Assembly: GCA_030374765.1 (NCBI GenBank)
Contig: JARGXX010000138.1
Span: forward strand, 248,001 to 312,000
Reading direction: 5' to 3'
Length of the DNA: 64,000 nucleotides
From: Agarophyton chilense
Taxonomy: Eukaryota > Rhodophyta > Florideophyceae > Gracilariales > Gracilariaceae
Within the stretch, counting starts at the first letter, position 1; each line of letters opens with the position of its first letter. Positions 42,776 to 54,381 of this stretch are shown in pieces. The notes under the pieces were generated by a model that saw nothing but the letters and a program-made list of their open reading frames with translations, made no database searches and was not told where the DNA came from. The position numbers and the translations under genes are program-made.

Positions 42776-45669
42776 TGAGCGCTCCGTTCTTTGCACTTGC
42801 CATGAACAGAAACTCATTTTGTCGCAAACCATAGACCGCGTGGCCGACCGGAACACCGTCGTCGACGGTGTCCAAACTTGCAGAGTGTACTGTCCACGCC
42901 CCATTCTCGGTCATCGCAGGCAAAGTCAGGCTGGGCGAATCTGGTAGGACGAGAACGTACAGGGAGAAGCAGCAGTAACAACGAAACGTAGTCAACAAAC
43001 GTAGTTCTATAATTTGAGCAACTTAGCAATAAGCTCAAATTTTCAAGCGAATATCTCACGAAATCTTCTTTTAAAGTTAATTTACCTCCGTTGGACCGCA
43101 GCAACCACTTCAAGCCACTGCACCAGCTTTAAACTAAAGAAGAGAGTCTACATCTTCATATTGGAAAAGAAGGACGACGCATCTTTCCCCTCTTCCGGAG
43201 GGCGCAAGCGCGAGTATCGTCGATCTACAATCTGTTGGTCCGGCACGGTTCTGTTCTTGTCGCGCTCGCGCCGGGACATAGAGAGTGGGCACTATGATAC
43301 TACGCGACGACGTGGATTCCCCCCCAGACCTTCATTAAGAGTTTTGTATTCTATTATTGTATTCTTCTATGGGAATGCCACCTACGATTTCTAGGTATTA
43401 GTTGGTAAAAATTCATTTTTAGTCATAGCTACCAAGTTCTGAATCGCGCTTTGCGAAAGATGTGTGGGTTGTATCCTTAGGTGCCTTTCTGAACCCAGAC
43501 TTAACAGTTACACATCACACCACCGAAACCCCCGAAATAACGTCCCAGCCCTCTACACCTCCCTATTCACTCGCCCTCGTGCAGTTCTTAAAGTGGTCAA
43601 CAATCGCATTTTCTGTAAAGGAGCAGGTTCCTTACTCCTAGAGACAATCTGGAAGCGCAACCTACGAGCTGGCCTTGAAGCACCAAGGATTTCTTTTTAT
43701 ATAAAAAATACCAGACTCAGTAGAAGAGTGTGGGGACATCCGACATCAGCGCGGAAGAACTTTGCTTTGGCTCCCAACCTGTTCGCCTCACGTCCGACAA
43801 GTGCGAACGGCGACAAGTCAACAGCAATAAAACTTTTATTTCATGGTTTGGATAACAGAAACCTCTTCAGGCGTCACGGCACTGTCAAGCTATGACTCGG
43901 AAGCGGCAGGGGCAAAGATCATAAATAAATCAGATGGTGGGACGTGCGAGAAAGCAAGCCCAGTTTGCAACCAGTAACCTTGATTCCATTTTCACTTCAT
44001 GCACGGAAAGACAAAGATCTGGCGGTCGATTGATTTTGGTTCTATATTGTAGCCGAAAATTGGTACTTAATAATGACAGATCCTCGTTGGGTATATTGAG
44101 ATAGATTTCAATTCGCTTTTAATTTCTGAGTGATCTTTTGGAGAAAAGATCTTGTTGGGTTTTTTCCAAAAGGTTTGGTCGCACAGAATACAAAGTCTGT
44201 TTCGGCACAGAGAGCTTCGGTTTCGATCACTACCAGCCCAGGTGGCACAAACTTTATCAAATATTACCAAGTCCCGTAGAAGAAAAGACAGGTTAGACAC
44301 AAAGGGACGAGACAAGTGTCTACTCTCTAGCCACTACCATCCTAACTGACTAGATTCTGTTTAGCTACTTCAATCAGCTGCATTATCTGGCACGTTAGCT
44401 GAGAATGTGATAGAAATCGTTTTGGCAGTGTCTCAGAATAACTTCAAAATAAATAGACTGATCTGCTCGAACTATAGACAAATCCATGATGACTTGCCAG
44501 AGTCTTTTGTAATAGCCGTTTGGGCAATTACGCGTCTTTTCATCGCAGTCGATAAACATGACAGGTACACAATATTCTACAATCAATAAGCTTGCGTACG
44601 GCGGTTTCCGCTAGCTAGTATCATGCACGTCATCTCGTGCCGAAAAATATTGACGTGAAACCCCTTCCCCAAAATATCCGGTGATTGACGTTTTGGCTAC
44701 AGTACAGCAATCAAAATCAGTGTGACAATAAAAAAGGCTATAAAAGTGTGCGGCCAGACACAAGAGGAACGGGGACAGCGGTCCTAGTAGTGAGCTCCCA
44801 CAGTGGCACTCGCCCGCGCTGAACTTAAGTAAGGTATACACGCAATCGTGCGAGAATTCAACAATGAAGTAGAAAGGGCTCCGTTTGATGGTTTGTCTCC
44901 AAACATAAATACTGCTATGCTTCATAAAAGTTCAGGATATGAATACTAAGACTGAAATCCAATATTCAGACCCAGTCTCCGCGAGAGCGCAGTATCCTAA
45001 AAGGTCCAGCTCGATGCTGCCTCAGCTCCTCCTGTCGTGTCATTGTGACATCATACTGTACTCTGTTTATGTGCAAAATACTGTATGCCTTCTAACAGTA
45101 CTTGATATCACAGTAAGGTTATTATGTTGCTTCCAGCTGCCTTTTACACAAAGTGTAGACACTAACATTGCTGTTCACTATGTGTCCAACGATATCCAAG
45201 ACGGCGGATTCCGAGCACATCCTTTTGGTTTGCGTACTGTATCTACCTGAACGCTCAATTACTCACTTCGTCGCGTTCTCTACTCTCTGCTCCTTCCTCA
45301 CACGCGGCACCACCATTTGTAGCCTTTCTTGGTTGATTGAAACGCAATATCTGTATGCCGGGCGTAGAAAATACGCTCGTATCTTGATTGAAAGCGGCTG
45401 CTGACCAATGGTACCTAGATATTATACCTTCTATGTAGACGCAAGCAATCCGAATCGAAGGTTTAGAATGCTAACCAGCGCTCGTCCTTTGGATAACGGT
45501 CACCGTTCATAGCTACCGAATTCCATTTGTCGTCACCCCATCCAATAGTTGTTCATACGTTTAGATATTTGGACGACATAGCGCTTGGTTGTCGGAAATA
45601 TGTCTCAGTTAGACGTGTGAGTAAACTTATGCAGGGTCTATTCGTCATTTTCGTACATCTGAAAGCATC
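42776..45669. other. Intergenic region with one dispersed repeat
   Basis: No convincing gene. It contains a dispersed repeat (43850-44153) and a TATA-like CTATAAAAG at about 44739-44747 followed by a GC-rich stretch of unknown nature. A 103-codon ORF at 44939-45250 has no recognisable feature and I do not call it. Confidence 0.45.
43850..44153 (+). repeat. Dispersed repeat, copy 1, ending in a perfect hairpin
   Basis: Shares ordered blocks with 51070-51378, including ACCTCTTCAGGCGTC, GTGCGAGAAAGCA and CAGTTTGCAACCAG. It ends in GATCTTTTGGAGAAAAGATC (44134-44153), a perfect 8-bp stem with a 4-base loop. Confidence 0.7.
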
Positions 45670-47337
45670 ATGTTGACATCTCGCCGTCTTTCGCGACCGG
45701 GAGTTTGGTTTTCTGCAAAGCACATTGTTCTGGTTTTTTCTTTTATCAATGTGTTTGTGCTCTTGGGGATAACAGTATTGGCACTTCGGTCAACGGTAAG
45801 CCAAACACGTCGTACACCAACCCGCAGTAAGAATGATGTGTTGCCGCGCCACGTAAACAACGACCTGGGACCAAGTGGAACTCTCACCATTCTCGACAGG
45901 CTACGAGACGCCGTCGGCACAGCCGTGCAAACATGGGGCTTCGGCCCTGGCAGAAAGCACGATATCAGACATGCCCTGGCAAGCGGTCCTATGCCGTTTG
46001 TCTTCCGCGACACCATCTCAGCCTTTTCCCAACCTCAATGTCAACAACTAGGTCAGCAGTGCGAGCTCGCCTCGCATGGCTTCGGCACTGTTGGAGTGGT
46101 TCGTTATCAATTTTTGGGTCAAAGAGAAAATATAGCTGGAACTTCTATACAAGTGCAGACCGCATGTCGATGTATGGGAGACGATTGCAACAAGGCAGTT
46201 CTTATGCGTCCGGTGAACATTACTGAACGGAACGAGGATGGAACCATCCATTTGACTGGAAAAAAGTCTTGTATTTATCAGGTCTTCGAAGGAAAGTTCA
46301 CCGATTGTCACTCTGAGACTCTCAGAATGCAAAGAAAAGAACGAGTTGATCATACAATTAATGGCTTATTCATATTCGAGGTGGACGCTATGCAACATGG
46401 ACATGGTAGCTGGACGGCTGTTGGACACCGTGGATGGGACTACAGCTGTGTTGAAGAAGATTTCTACTCTCTTCCGACCGTCAATATGTCGTCGATGGTG
46501 AATAACATCAGTTCTGAAATCCAAGTCTATCCGCGACTAAGACGAGGGGAACTTCCGTCTCAAAATCAAAGTGAGGATTGTAAGCCTCCACCGAACGTGA
46601 TGTACTTTCGCGATGCTGAAGAACGAGAAGGTGAGGAATGTGGAGCTTCATTTCAGTTTGCTATGGCAAGCGCGTCGTTCTTGGGCTCCCAAATGGATGA
46701 GGTCGCCGTCGGGAAGGACAAAAGGACATACCTGAAAGAACCGCCTGAAATTTTGGTTTTCTGGGAGATCATGGTACTGGTTTGCGCCGCGTCTCTCGGG
46801 CTATATTTCGCCATCTCGGCTTGTACAAAGTTCAAGAAGAAAAACCAGTGGACGGTGCAGCGCGTTTTAAAATTGGTAGCCGTACTGCTCATGTCATTAC
46901 TTTTCGAGGCGATGCCGTTGCACTTTGCTCTATCATTTGAAGTTAAGGCATTGCAATGGATTGGGCGCTTTGCTTACCTTGGAGCGACTGTGGCGTTGGG
47001 AAAGGATGTTGTTCAACCACAAAGTGCTGTGCATGGAAACATCCTCGTTCTTACTGCCATTGTTGGAGAGTCACGGTTTGTATCCACCTCATTGCTGGCG
47101 GTAGCGATGTTGAGCGCTTTTATCAACGTGGCATCATTGTTGATTCTCAGTGGCGTGATTTGTACTTCTTTCATCAAACAACGACGTAGTGCTCAGAATG
47201 AACCGTTGAGCGATGACATTACAAACGCGTTGAAAACTGGAAAAAGCGAAGATGAGACACGATTGAGCAGTTCAAGCCTGATGAGTGTAAGCTTCGATAG
47301 CCACGGTGGAGATGAAATGAATGAGTTGGAGAGATAA
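45670..47337 (+). CDS. Multipass membrane protein of unknown family (555 aa)
   Basis: Intact, intronless gene starting at the ATG at 45670. Residues about 18-40 form an N-terminal membrane span after a basic head. A large domain (about 41-355) follows, with many cysteines (CQQLGQQC, CRCMGDDC, CVEEDF) and several N-glycosylation-type sites (NIT, NMS, NIS, NQS), suggesting a lumenal or extracellular fold. Then come at least four membrane spans between about 358 and 498 (FWEIMVLVCAASLGLYFA, VLLMSLLFEAMPLHFA, FINVASLLILSGVICTSF) and a polar, acidic tail of about 57 residues rich in Ser. I recognise no family. The overall plan could suit a receptor or transporter-like protein but that is not shown. 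Confidence 0.85.
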   Translation: MLTSRRLSRPGVWFSAKHIVLVFSFINVFVLLGITVLALRSTVSQTRRTPTRSKNDVLPRHVNNDLGPSGTLTILDRLRDAVGTAVQTWGFGPGRKHDIRHALASGPMPFVFRDTISAFSQPQCQQLGQQCELASHGFGTVGVVRYQFLGQRENIAGTSIQVQTACRCMGDDCNKAVLMRPVNITERNEDGTIHLTGKKSCIYQVFEGKFTDCHSETLRMQRKERVDHTINGLFIFEVDAMQHGHGSWTAVGHRGWDYSCVEEDFYSLPTVNMSSMVNNISSEIQVYPRLRRGELPSQNQSEDCKPPPNVMYFRDAEEREGEECGASFQFAMASASFLGSQMDEVAVGKDKRTYLKEPPEILVFWEIMVLVCAASLGLYFAISACTKFKKKNQWTVQRVLKLVAVLLMSLLFEAMPLHFALSFEVKALQWIGRFAYLGATVALGKDVVQPQSAVHGNILVLTAIVGESRFVSTSLLAVAMLSAFINVASLLILSGVICTSFIKQRRSAQNEPLSDDITNALKTGKSEDETRLSSSSLMSVSFDSHGGDEMNELER

Positions 47338-48340
47338 ATGGGCGTTCGTGTTCATTACCCGTATAGCCAAACGTGACGTTTGCTACACACAAACTTGGCA
47401 TTGATGGTTGACACCGAGCCGTACCAAGTACAAAGTACCTTTGGTACGTGCGCACGCAAATGTTTTGCAAAAAAAAAAACGTCGGATGCGCGCACCTAAT
47501 TGTGCGTACAGAGAATATTATATTGTAACGAGTCCTTTCTTGCGTAACCTGTCACGGGCGGTGACAGTATTGTGACTGACGTATTCTCTTCCTTGTGAGA
47601 ATAATGGCAAGACTTGTATAAGGAACTGTCTATGGACAAGTGTTAAAATATGTTGCTTTTTGCGCGGAACAGCGGGGAATTCGTCATTTTGTATGCTAGA
47701 GATACCGGGGGTGTGTAAAATCAAAATTGCTTGAAATAAATAATGAGATTTGTAACACTTACACACGTATCATTCGTACAGTTCGCGAAAATTAACACTG
47801 TATGGTCGCATGGGAAAATCGACTAGCTGTCAGTGCCATGATGAAGCGAAAGTATACAATTCTTGAGATTGGCATTTCTAAGAAAGACTCTCTGCTTTTG
47901 TTAGGGACTGTTTCTTTTCTTGGGTTCAGAGTGCTTTAGCAACGATGCGTTTGGCGCCATTTTTTTGTATATTTGTTGAAAACATGTTTAGATCATTTTA
48001 CCGTTCTCTTTTTTTGGAAATGCTATGATAACTGTTCTGCCACCTTTTTTCCAAGTACAATGCGCCACTTTCCATTTGTTGTGATCAACTCATTTGGAAG
48101 TCAATAACTGACAGAAAAGTCTACTGTACAGTATTCTCGCGGGTGGTGCGCTCGTCAAGTGCACAAGAACGAAGACCACGTGATTAAAAAGAAATGTGGA
48201 AAACATGATGAGATATCATGAAACGTTTCAGATACGCAAACACCAGTTGCGACTTTGGCGCACACAAGTTGCGACTCGGAACGTTTGGAAGAACACATGG
48301 ACTTTCTGGTGTGATCTAAAATGAGTCCCAGTCGGAGAGG
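47338..48340. other. Intergenic region
   Basis: No gene recognised. It contains an A-run at about 47468-47479 and an AATAAA at about 47737. Either could relate to the 3' end of the 555-residue gene, but neither is close to the stop. Confidence 0.4.
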
Positions 48341-48860
48341 ATGATCAAGCGTTCTTCGCCTGAGTCACCCAAGGAAGTGCGCTATATGTCTGGAAGATTC
48401 GGGGGGGGGGGGGGGGTTAGCTACCACGTTTCCCACAATTCGTGCTTGAGATCCTGGAGAACAGCAGTTACTAAACCAAACACATCTAGGCTTTTTAATG
48501 TTTCTGGATTTTTTGAACAAGAGGTGATTGATTCCATCGCCGAGCATCAGCGCCTCAATGCTCGAGAGCAAAGCGATAAATGTGCATCATGCATAACAGT
48601 TTTAGCGGAGAAGAAATTTACGAGCTATATAGACTATGAGAACAATTACAAAAAAATGGATACTGAATGTAAATCCGATATGGAGGCGCGTGATTCGAAG
48701 AACGCGAGGCGCGCACACCGCCGCCGACGTGGAAGAGCATGAGCGTGTGGGCGGCCCGAGGGACGCGAGAACAGAGGTGCGCCTCCCTGACGGCGCATTG
48801 CGAAAGCGCCTAACAGCTTTGGCAACACACATTAACGAACAATTGCCGGTGTGCAACTAA
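48341..48860 (+). pseudogene. Possible small broken gene
   Basis: A 133-codon frame (48341-48742) and an overlapping second frame (to 48860) look like one protein with a frame change near 48705: helical sequence with C-A-S-C and acidic segments, continuing as HTAADVEEHERVGG and ending THINEQLPVCN. The first frame crosses a G-run of about 15 bases near 48402, a site prone to slippage. I recognise no family. It could be a chance ORF. Confidence 0.3.
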
Positions 48861-49386
48861 AGTGTGTCTGCATCGGCTTTCACACCATACGTGTAGTGCC
48901 GGATCATCCCTGGTTTGTACTCCTACTTCTGTCCCGACCACCTTGAGGGGATAGCAAATAGAACGGAGCACTTTGTATAAATATCTTGCGTTGTTTGAAT
49001 CGTTTTTATCTTGGGTCACGTCTTCACGAGAGCAGATGTCAATGCCCGCATTTTTTATTGCCAATCCATTTCTAGCCCTGTATGTCAAGGCCTTGAGCAG
49101 GCGCCACGCAGAACACTTCTTTTTTTTTCTTTAGTCTGCGGCCCAATGGCGGCCGTTTTCTTCAAACCCCAATCGTTCCGAACAGACACTTTAGGGGTGC
49201 TGGCCCGTAATCCGTTTGGAAACCGTTTGAGAGAAACAGAGCTTCGGGGCGAGGTATTGCACAAGTTTGTGTCAGTTGAAAAAGAAACGCTTCATGTGTT
49301 GTGTATAACAAACGCGTTTTGCGTGAGACTAAACTTCAACTGAGTTGCCTTGTCTGTTGTTCGCTTCATATTCCATCTAAATCGCC
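48861..49386. other. Intergenic region before the secreted-protein gene
   Basis: No supported gene. A T-run lies near 49119-49133. The rest presumably contains the promoter of the 49387 gene, but no TATA box stands out. Confidence 0.35.
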
Positions 49387-49946
49387 ATGACACTCACACT
49401 TTCCTTTCGCTTCTTGTTAAGCCTGCTGCTTCTTTCTAGCCTTGTTGTCCGGGGCAAAGCAAACACATATCACGCCGTTCTCCCACTTCCTCCAGCCCTG
49501 ATTGGGCGCTCTTTCAGTATGCAAGATGATTGCTACAAACCTATGAGTTACACATCAGTTTCGATCTACAAAAAGATGTTCGTCTTTTCTATCAACGAAG
49601 GCATCCCTTTGCAATGTCCGGAAGCGTATCTCTTCGTCTTTCGCAAGAATCTTAAAGTTCCAATGATTTTCAAAAACCAGAAGACCAATGTGAAACTTTC
49701 CGAGATTGAAGGTACGGTATCCGAGAATAAAAAGAAAAGTACTGCGAGACTAATCAAAATGCTCAAAAGGAGGAGCTGCTGCCCTTCTTCCAAACCCGGA
49801 GTAAGTTAATTAATGTTGTGAGAAACATGATTTCGGCATTTCGAAAGATAAGAGATTTCGGGTGCGCCGAGGATGCGGATGGTTTTGTTGTACAGGTGTC
49901 CGGACGAGCATATGGCAATGCGGACTTGGAGGCTGTTATTAGCTAA
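49387..49946 (+). CDS. Small secreted protein, one intron (about 154 aa)
   Basis: The ATG at 49387 starts a typical signal peptide (MTLTLSFRFLLSLLLLSSLVVRG, cleavage probably near residue 25). The mature part is basic with scattered cysteines (DDC, QC, SCC) and no family I know. Unspliced, it stops after 140 codons. Exon 1 (49387-49800, exactly 138 codons) ends at a strong donor GTAAGT, and an acceptor TTGTACAG ends at 49895. Splicing in phase 0 adds 16 residues (VSGRAYGNADLEAVIS) and reaches a stop at 49946. The 95-base intron is inferred from splice-site quality and the preserved frame. No transcript evidence is available here. Confidence 0.55.
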
Positions 49947-51069
49947 CTGTAAAATGTGGCCTACCAACATGGCTTCTGCATTTAATACTACAACTCCTTG
50001 TCAGAGACACATTCCAAAACATATTCAATGCTGTATTTCATGGTATTATAGACATTCATGGGGAAATGAACATCTCTGGTGAAAAGTCTAAATTCCGAAG
50101 CTTAAAAAGAAACCAAAATGGTTGTTTTCAATTTACCTTTGACATAGTGGAAAAAGCTTTGTCGATATCGGCCTGAGCCCCACTGCCAAAAGTACTTTGG
50201 AGAGCTGACCGTTGAAATCCGTCAGCCATAGTCAAAAAAAATCAGTCCATAGTGGGACGCTAAAGGAATGTAATGAATCGACTTTGCATCACAGCTTCTC
50301 TTCAGAAAAAATGAAAGAACATCTCTTGGTGAAATAAGTTGCATAAAATAAGCCCCTAATTCTAACAGAGAGACAGTAGACTAACTTAAAGTATTCAGAA
50401 GCCCTTGTTAAATAAAGGAAAATTCTTGTTTCGGGAAGAACGGCCGCTTCCAGAACAACCCGTTTCTAATTTGCAAACCTAAAAATCTTGTCCTCTGGCC
50501 TAAATTAAGAATAAGCAACGTTCTAAGAGCCGCTTTTCACTAAATCTGTCCTTTCATTGAAGGAGACGACCACGCCACTGCAGATCATTAGCCATCGATG
50601 ACACCACTCTTCTCTCTCCATCCCGCGCCCCCCGCAGTTCCTTGTCCGCCGTACTCGCATTAAAATGGCTTCCTGGCTACCGTTTCCTGGACTTTCAGTT
50701 TCTATTTCGCTGCTGCTGTACTCGGTCACGACCATTTCGGCCCTGAGAAGGTTTTGTTGAACGAGCGTTGCTGTGTAGACGCCTATTTGTTGCATTTGCG
50801 TCACTTGCACAAAGCCACAATGATATCATTCATCACTGCGAGTATGAAAAACTGACTGCGCCTCGTTCTTTGTCAAAAAGAAGATGACATCAAGTGAAGA
50901 ACCGGCGTTTACGTGTTATATGTTACATAGAGAGTCAAAAGTTTCTTATGATCGAATTGGCAATTGCCTAGAAAGGAGGTGTTAATTTGCATAGAAGAAA
51001 TGATTATGGTCTGCTTGTGCTTCAGGTGGTGCCAAGAATGTAGCAAAGAACGCAATAGGACCTTTTTGC
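49947..51069. other. Interval without recognised genes
   Basis: Only short ORFs in conflicting frames. No RNA gene or repeat recognised. Confidence 0.4.
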
Positions 51070-51378
51070 ATAGTTTGGATCACAAAAGCCTCTTCAGGCG
51101 TCGCAGAACTGTTGAGCGTTGACTCTGAAGAGGCGGGGGGCCAAGAGTCTCGATAGCTCAGCTGGTCGGACGGTGCGAGAAAGCACGTCCAGTTTGCAAC
51201 CAGCAACACCGACCCATATTCGCTTCATGAAAAGAAGTCAAAGTTTTGGCATTGGCTTGTGTATTGTTTTAGATTGTGTCGGAAGGCAGGGTTGTCATAA
51301 TAGAGGATCCTTGTTGTGCATATAGAGAGAGAAATATGTTCTGTTCTATGTTCGGTGTGATCTTTTGGAGAAAAGATC
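51070..51378 (+). repeat. Dispersed repeat, copy 2, with tRNA-like segment and hairpin
   Basis: Second copy of the 43850 repeat. It contains GATAGCTCAGCTGGTCGGA (about 51153), close to a tRNA D-arm/A box, but no good B box. It ends in the same 20-base hairpin at 51359-51378. That hairpin overlaps the tail of the tyrosine-recombinase reading frame, so it could be the terminal part of the DIRS-like element rather than a SINE. Confidence 0.65.
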
Positions 51379-52003
51379 TTCCGTTCGTGAGATAATAGCT
51401 AAGCGAAGAACTGGATGCCCAACGCACATGTAGAGCAATAGATACAGCAGAAGTCCCAATGTAAAAGGCATGCAATGCTCTGCCGATACGGGCAGAGTAA
51501 GACGTGAGTGAGCCTGGGAGCCAAAGAAACTGCGCGGCGTCCTTCATGCTTTGCAAATAAGCATTATATGTGATGTGGAAGATCGTTTCGGGCCGATGCG
51601 CTGCAAAGTGTGATGAAAGAAATGACACGACGAAAAGGTCATGAATAAGTGTAAACTGAGTGTCCCCCTTTTTTTCGTGTGCAATCCCAATTCTAGCTGA
51701 TGTAGGTGCGCCGATGTTGCAAGTTCTAATGTCCGCGGGGAGTACGACACCTTGTCTTCGAATAGAAAGCATCTCAAAAGCACATAAGTGAGCCCCCCAA
51801 ACCACTGCTAGAGCAACAGCTGCGTCGTGGAGGCCTCTCTCTCCGAGCCGAGCTACCACGGCCAACAAAATGTGAGGAGTTAAAGGCAGAGAGGATTTGT
51901 GAGGTACACAATGTTTCCAAGCTCCAATGGTCCGTCTCGCAAGGCTTAGGCCGGAGCACAGGTCTGGAACCACGAAACAGATATGCAAGATTAAATTCGT
52001 CAT
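51269..52003 (-). pseudogene. Tyrosine-recombinase-like ORF of the DIRS-like element (244 aa)
   Basis: The pattern follows DIRS/Crypton-type recombinases: an N-terminal helical region with ARRTIGAWKHCVPHKSSLPLTPHI, then an A-x-A-L-A-V-V-W-G-A-H-L helix where the first catalytic Arg is expected (not preserved), a strand with KKGDTQFTLIHD, the box ALHAFYIGTSA in place of H-x-x-R, and RWASSSSLSYYL with the likely nucleophile Tyr. It would integrate circular DNA. With two catalytic Arg positions changed it is probably inactive, although the frame is open. Confidence 0.5.
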
Positions 52004-52391
52004 TTCCTGTCTTCTTCCAGGTGATTGGTGCTGATTTTAAATTGTTTGATATAGCGGAAGACGGTATGATCGAGATCTGGGACGGTGGCTGGCATAGTTC
52101 TAGCCTAATGAAAAACCGATGAGTAGGCCATGAGGTATCGACGACGTTTCTGAGGTTTTAAGCGCCCGGAAAGAATAGGGTAGGATTGAAACATGGTGGT
52201 CGTACAGTATTAGGATAGGTATCTGAGCTCAGTATCACAAATAATGGTGGAACTCGATTGAAGTGATTCTCGCAGAGCGATCGGAGACGGTGCTTGTTGG
52301 AATGGTGGTGTATTTAAAGAACGATTGTTCTTTGGAGGGCCCGACGACGATGAAAGGCCTTACAGGTTTCACTGGAGAGTGGCATCTTTGG

Positions 52392-53087
52392 CTATTGGGG
52401 GCGTGAGGGAGTGCCGACTGGGTTCAAGCGGGATGGAATGTGTAAGAGACGTGAGTAGAGTTCATGAGATATTGTGATGGAAGCGAATCGAAGAGCAGGT
52501 AGAGCGAGATTTGTAGATGAAGATCGGCCTTTTGAACAGGCGCCAATTGTATTGGTGGAATCAAAAAGCAATAGCAAAGGTGTACCTGCCATGTTGTGGA
52601 AGACGGCTCATCCCAAATCAAGTACGCCTGCATGACCCTCTAGCCAATAGATGTGTTGCAAGCGACGCCATCTGTGGGAAAAGGCTGTACTCCACTTACA
52701 ACACTTAACGATGGTGCGTAAGTTCTGGGTCCAGAGCGCCGTGATGAAGTGTCCGCGAGGGGCAAGGCGATGCAAGAATTCTGCGCTTCGCTGGGAAACT
52801 GGAGCGAAACAGACACCCGCAGCGATACGGCTGGCGTCAAAAGTAATGGTCCAGATTGCACGGTCGGGACAGACTCTGATTAGTGGAAGCACGGCTGAAA
52901 GTGCGGTAACCTCTCTGCGACTAGCACTCTGGAGGGTCTGTGAAGGCGGCACGTTTCGGTGAGTGATAAGAAATATGAGCCTCAGGAAAGAAAAAGCCGG
53001 CCTTGTAGCGAGTGCGAGCCACACAAGTCGCCCCAAGATACTTCTAAGTTGGACGGGCGTCGTTTGGAAGTAAACAGTAGGGTACAT
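52392..53087 (-). pseudogene. RNase H region of the DIRS-like element
   Basis: ITFDASRIAAGVCF carries the first catalytic Asp. Then, in another frame, LLLLFDSTNTIGACSKGRSSS and LLHIPSRLNPVGTPSRP correspond to the second Asp and to the N-P-A-D-x-P-S ending, with changes. Two frame breaks separate the parts. Confidence 0.6.
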
Positions 53088-53182
53088 TGCGAGAGAAAGG
53101 TACTTGAGAAGCTTCTCGGGATCAGGGCGACTAACATTCTCATGGAAATACCACTTTCATCCAATGAAAGGCGGGGCGTCGA

Positions 53183-54381
53183 TCACGACGGAGTCCAAGG
53201 GCTGGACATCGGCTGTTTTCGTCGAAGGCCTTGGTCGGAAAAAACAATATCACAGTCATTTTTGAGAAAAATGATATCATTCCCGGGCCAGTTTGCCCCA
53301 ACGTCATTGATTGCATCAAAGATGTGAAGGAAAAGCAGGTTCTTATCGTGTATATTAACGGTACCACCTGTTTGAGAGAGGATCTTGAATTGTGGAGGGG
53401 GACGGCGATGCTCGGGGATTTTGGAGCGGGCTTGCGCGTATGCGATTTGTAGACAGGCAATAGTGAAGCGGTGAGCTACTGCTATGCTCCAAGTGAATTC
53501 CATAGGCATTGAATCCTGCAATGGTCTGATAAAATCGGTTGGGAGAAGGATGGTCTGAGTCTCATGGAGGATTGCTTGTTGCGTTTGTGTATCCAGAAGA
53601 GAGAATTTGATGGATTTTATTGGCATCAATCTCGCGGAAGAAGGAGGAAGCCGGATGGAATGGAACCGATGTTACAGATGTCGAAGAAGAAACCTGAGGC
53701 ATCTATGTCCGATTTCATTCTGATATTGTTGAAGAGGTCTGGCGTTAGAATATTGACCGTAGGCAGCTCGGGCATGAAAGCATTCTGGAGTCTGGGCCAA
53801 CTGATAAGACGATCTTGGCGTTCGTTCTTTACGACAGCAAAGAGAGTCATTGTAATGCGATCGGCATGTGCTTGATATTCGGGCGGTTCGTCTTGCAGTA
53901 CTGACCAGTACAGCATTCCAGCTTTCTGTAGTTTGCTGAGTAGAGGGTAATACTGTCCAGGTGTTGCGTAAATGCGTGGCTTCGGGAGGTTTCGTGCGTT
54001 AGTCAGCGCATCGAGAAGTAGAAGTTTAAAGTAATGTTGTTGGGGATCGGAGAAAGCAAAAGAGATGTCGGGAGGCATATACTGGATCAAAGAGGGTTGA
54101 AGTTTGTTGGGATGTGGTGGGACATCAATGCGTGCTGCATCGATTAATCTAAATTCGCCAAGAGGGGGGGAACCAACGTCAATATCAGTAGTAAGATGAT
54201 GTAGAAGTTGGCACGCTTCCCAATCGCGTAGGCCTTGAAGATGTGGTGCTGAAGGGAACACGAGCTTGGATGAAGGGCAAAAAATGGAGATGGGTGTTGC
54301 TAGTTTCAGAGATGCAATTCTCATAACAACTGAGTCAATGGCGGTGTCCGATATGAATCTGGAAGAATACGATGGGTGCAA
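53183..54381 (-). pseudogene. Reverse transcriptase of the DIRS-like element
   Basis: The 251-codon upstream part contains LFAVVKNERQDRLISWPRLQNAF and MKSDIDASGFFFDI (motif A region). The downstream 148 codons contain PMEFTWSIAVAH (usual P-M-G-F-x-W-S-V) and FLHIFDAINDVGANW where the Y-x-D-D box is expected but disrupted. The two parts lie in different frames. Confidence 0.6.

Noticed and set aside
44745-44840. GC-rich stretch after a TATAAAAG ending CGCTGAACTTAAG, resembling the start of large-subunit rRNA or a small nuclear RNA
   Set aside because: Only about a dozen bases match and the surrounding sequence fits no rRNA, SRP or snRNA pattern I know.
44939-45250. 103-codon ORF as a gene
   Set aside because: No domain, signal peptide or consistent composition, and overlapping frames are equally open.
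49011-49343. 110-codon plus-strand ORF before the secreted-protein gene
   Set aside because: No recognisable feature. It includes a T-run and has no support from neighbours.
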